From: DASPMP01 sp035626995
GTDB lineage: Bacteria; Gemmatimonadota; Gemmatimonadetes; Gemmatimonadales; Gemmatimonadaceae
Direction of reading: 5' to 3'
DNA length: 22,870 bases
Assembly: GCA_035626995.1 (NCBI GenBank)
Contig: DASPMP010000095.1
Location: 1-22,870 of the forward strand
This document shows, piece by piece, positions 22,411 to 22,870 of this stretch (positions are counted from its first letter, which is position 1; each line of letters begins with the position of its first letter). The notes beneath the pieces were generated by a model, which ran no database searches, was not told the origin of the DNA, and saw only the letters and a program-made list of their open reading frames with translations. A program made the position numbers and the translations under genes.

Positions 22411-22870
22411 ATGCCAACTATCGATCTCCGCGGACTCGTACGTCCGCAACTCGTCGAGTCCACCAAGCGCGACGACAACCCGAACGTCGCCGAGTTCCGC
22501 CTGCAGCCGCTCGAGCGCGGCTTTGGCCATACCCTCGGCAATGCGATGCGTCGCATGCTGTTGTCCTCGCTGCGCGGCTCCGCGGTCTGGGGCTTCCGCA
22601 TCGATGGCGTGGTGCATGAGCACCAGACGATTCCCGGCGTCGTCGAAGATGTTCACCAGATCATCGGGAACCTCAAGGCGCTGACCCTCAGCCTGGACGA
22701 AGGTGTCGAGGACGTCGTCCTCCGCGTCACCAAGGGCGAGGCCGGTCCCGTGACCGCCGCCGACATCCAGCAGAGCGTGGCTGGCGTTCGGGTCGTGAAC
22801 CCGGCCCAGCATCTGTTCACGTTGCAGGACGACCGCGACGTCACCATGGAGCTGTACGTCAACAAGGGCC
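22411..22870 (+). CDS. rpoA: RNA polymerase alpha subunit (partial, runs off right edge)
   Basis: First 153 codons visible. The N-terminal domain is unmistakable: FRLQPLERGFGHTLGNAMRRMLLSS, then GVVHEHQTIPGVVEDV and ALTLSLDEGVEDVVLRV. Known: this domain dimerises and nucleates assembly of RNA polymerase. ATG 22411 is the natural start, yet no Shine-Dalgarno sequence precedes it. It lies 168 nt after rpsK; that gap holds the octamer array and a small hairpin. Confidence 0.98.
   Translation, partial: MPTIDLRGLVRPQLVESTKRDDNPNVAEFRLQPLERGFGHTLGNAMRRMLLSSLRGSAVWGFRIDGVVHEHQTIPGVVEDVHQIIGNLKALTLSLDEGVEDVVLRVTKGEAGPVTAADIQQSVAGVRVVNPAQHLFTLQDDRDVTMELYVNKG

Overview
The window is a dense, high-GC bacterial chromosome segment with only core-type genes and no mobile element, CRISPR array or phage gene. 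The gene families suggest a member of the FCB group, most likely Gemmatimonadota. The supporting signs are a glucosamine-6-phosphate deaminase continued by a PIG-L domain, a long Bacteroidota-like myo-inositol-1-phosphate synthase, and several small proteins that match no family I know. The placement is inference; no rRNA is present.

Minus strand, 1-4730: a beta-lactamase-fold serine hydrolase is translationally coupled to a sodium:solute symporter. Downstream, with its own good sigma70-type promoter, come an IscA/ErpA-like Fe-S carrier and the start of NagB-PIG-L, which runs off the left edge. An intrinsic terminator lies between iscA and the conserved nagB core, inside the longest nagB reading frame. 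Together these genes look like uptake and breakdown of amino sugars, perhaps from peptidoglycan.

Plus strand, 4796-5122: one small lipoprotein gene closed by a strong terminator. From 5228 to 18111 there are 17 genes on one strand with no gap above 55 nt and many ATGA/TGATG overlaps. In order they are a CDP-alcohol phosphatidyltransferase and Ino1 (inositol phospholipid synthesis); a lipoprotein; an unknown 97-aa protein; 2-oxo acid dehydrogenase E1 alpha, E1 beta, a small membrane protein and E2; two unknown small proteins; a PHP phosphoesterase; an SDR with an atypical active site; thioredoxin reductase; an MBL-fold hydrolase; aspartase; an Rrf2 regulator with three cysteines; and an unknown helical protein. 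A tRNA-Leu(CAG) with promoter and terminator faces this run from the minus strand.

Plus strand, 18285-21286: smpB, an N-acetylmuramoyl-L-alanine amidase, pyrD (class 1B type) and pyrF, all overlapping. Then, behind a likely promoter, rpmJ, rpsM, rpsK and the start of rpoA. No rpsD lies between rpsK and rpoA; that gap holds an unusual inverted array of octamers.

No intergenic stretch exceeds 300 bases. I found no clearly new biological system. The points most worth checking are the terminator inside the nagB frame, the repeats around iscA and upstream of rpoA, the inositol-lipid pair, the unknown small proteins coupled to the dehydrogenase genes, and the SDR active site.
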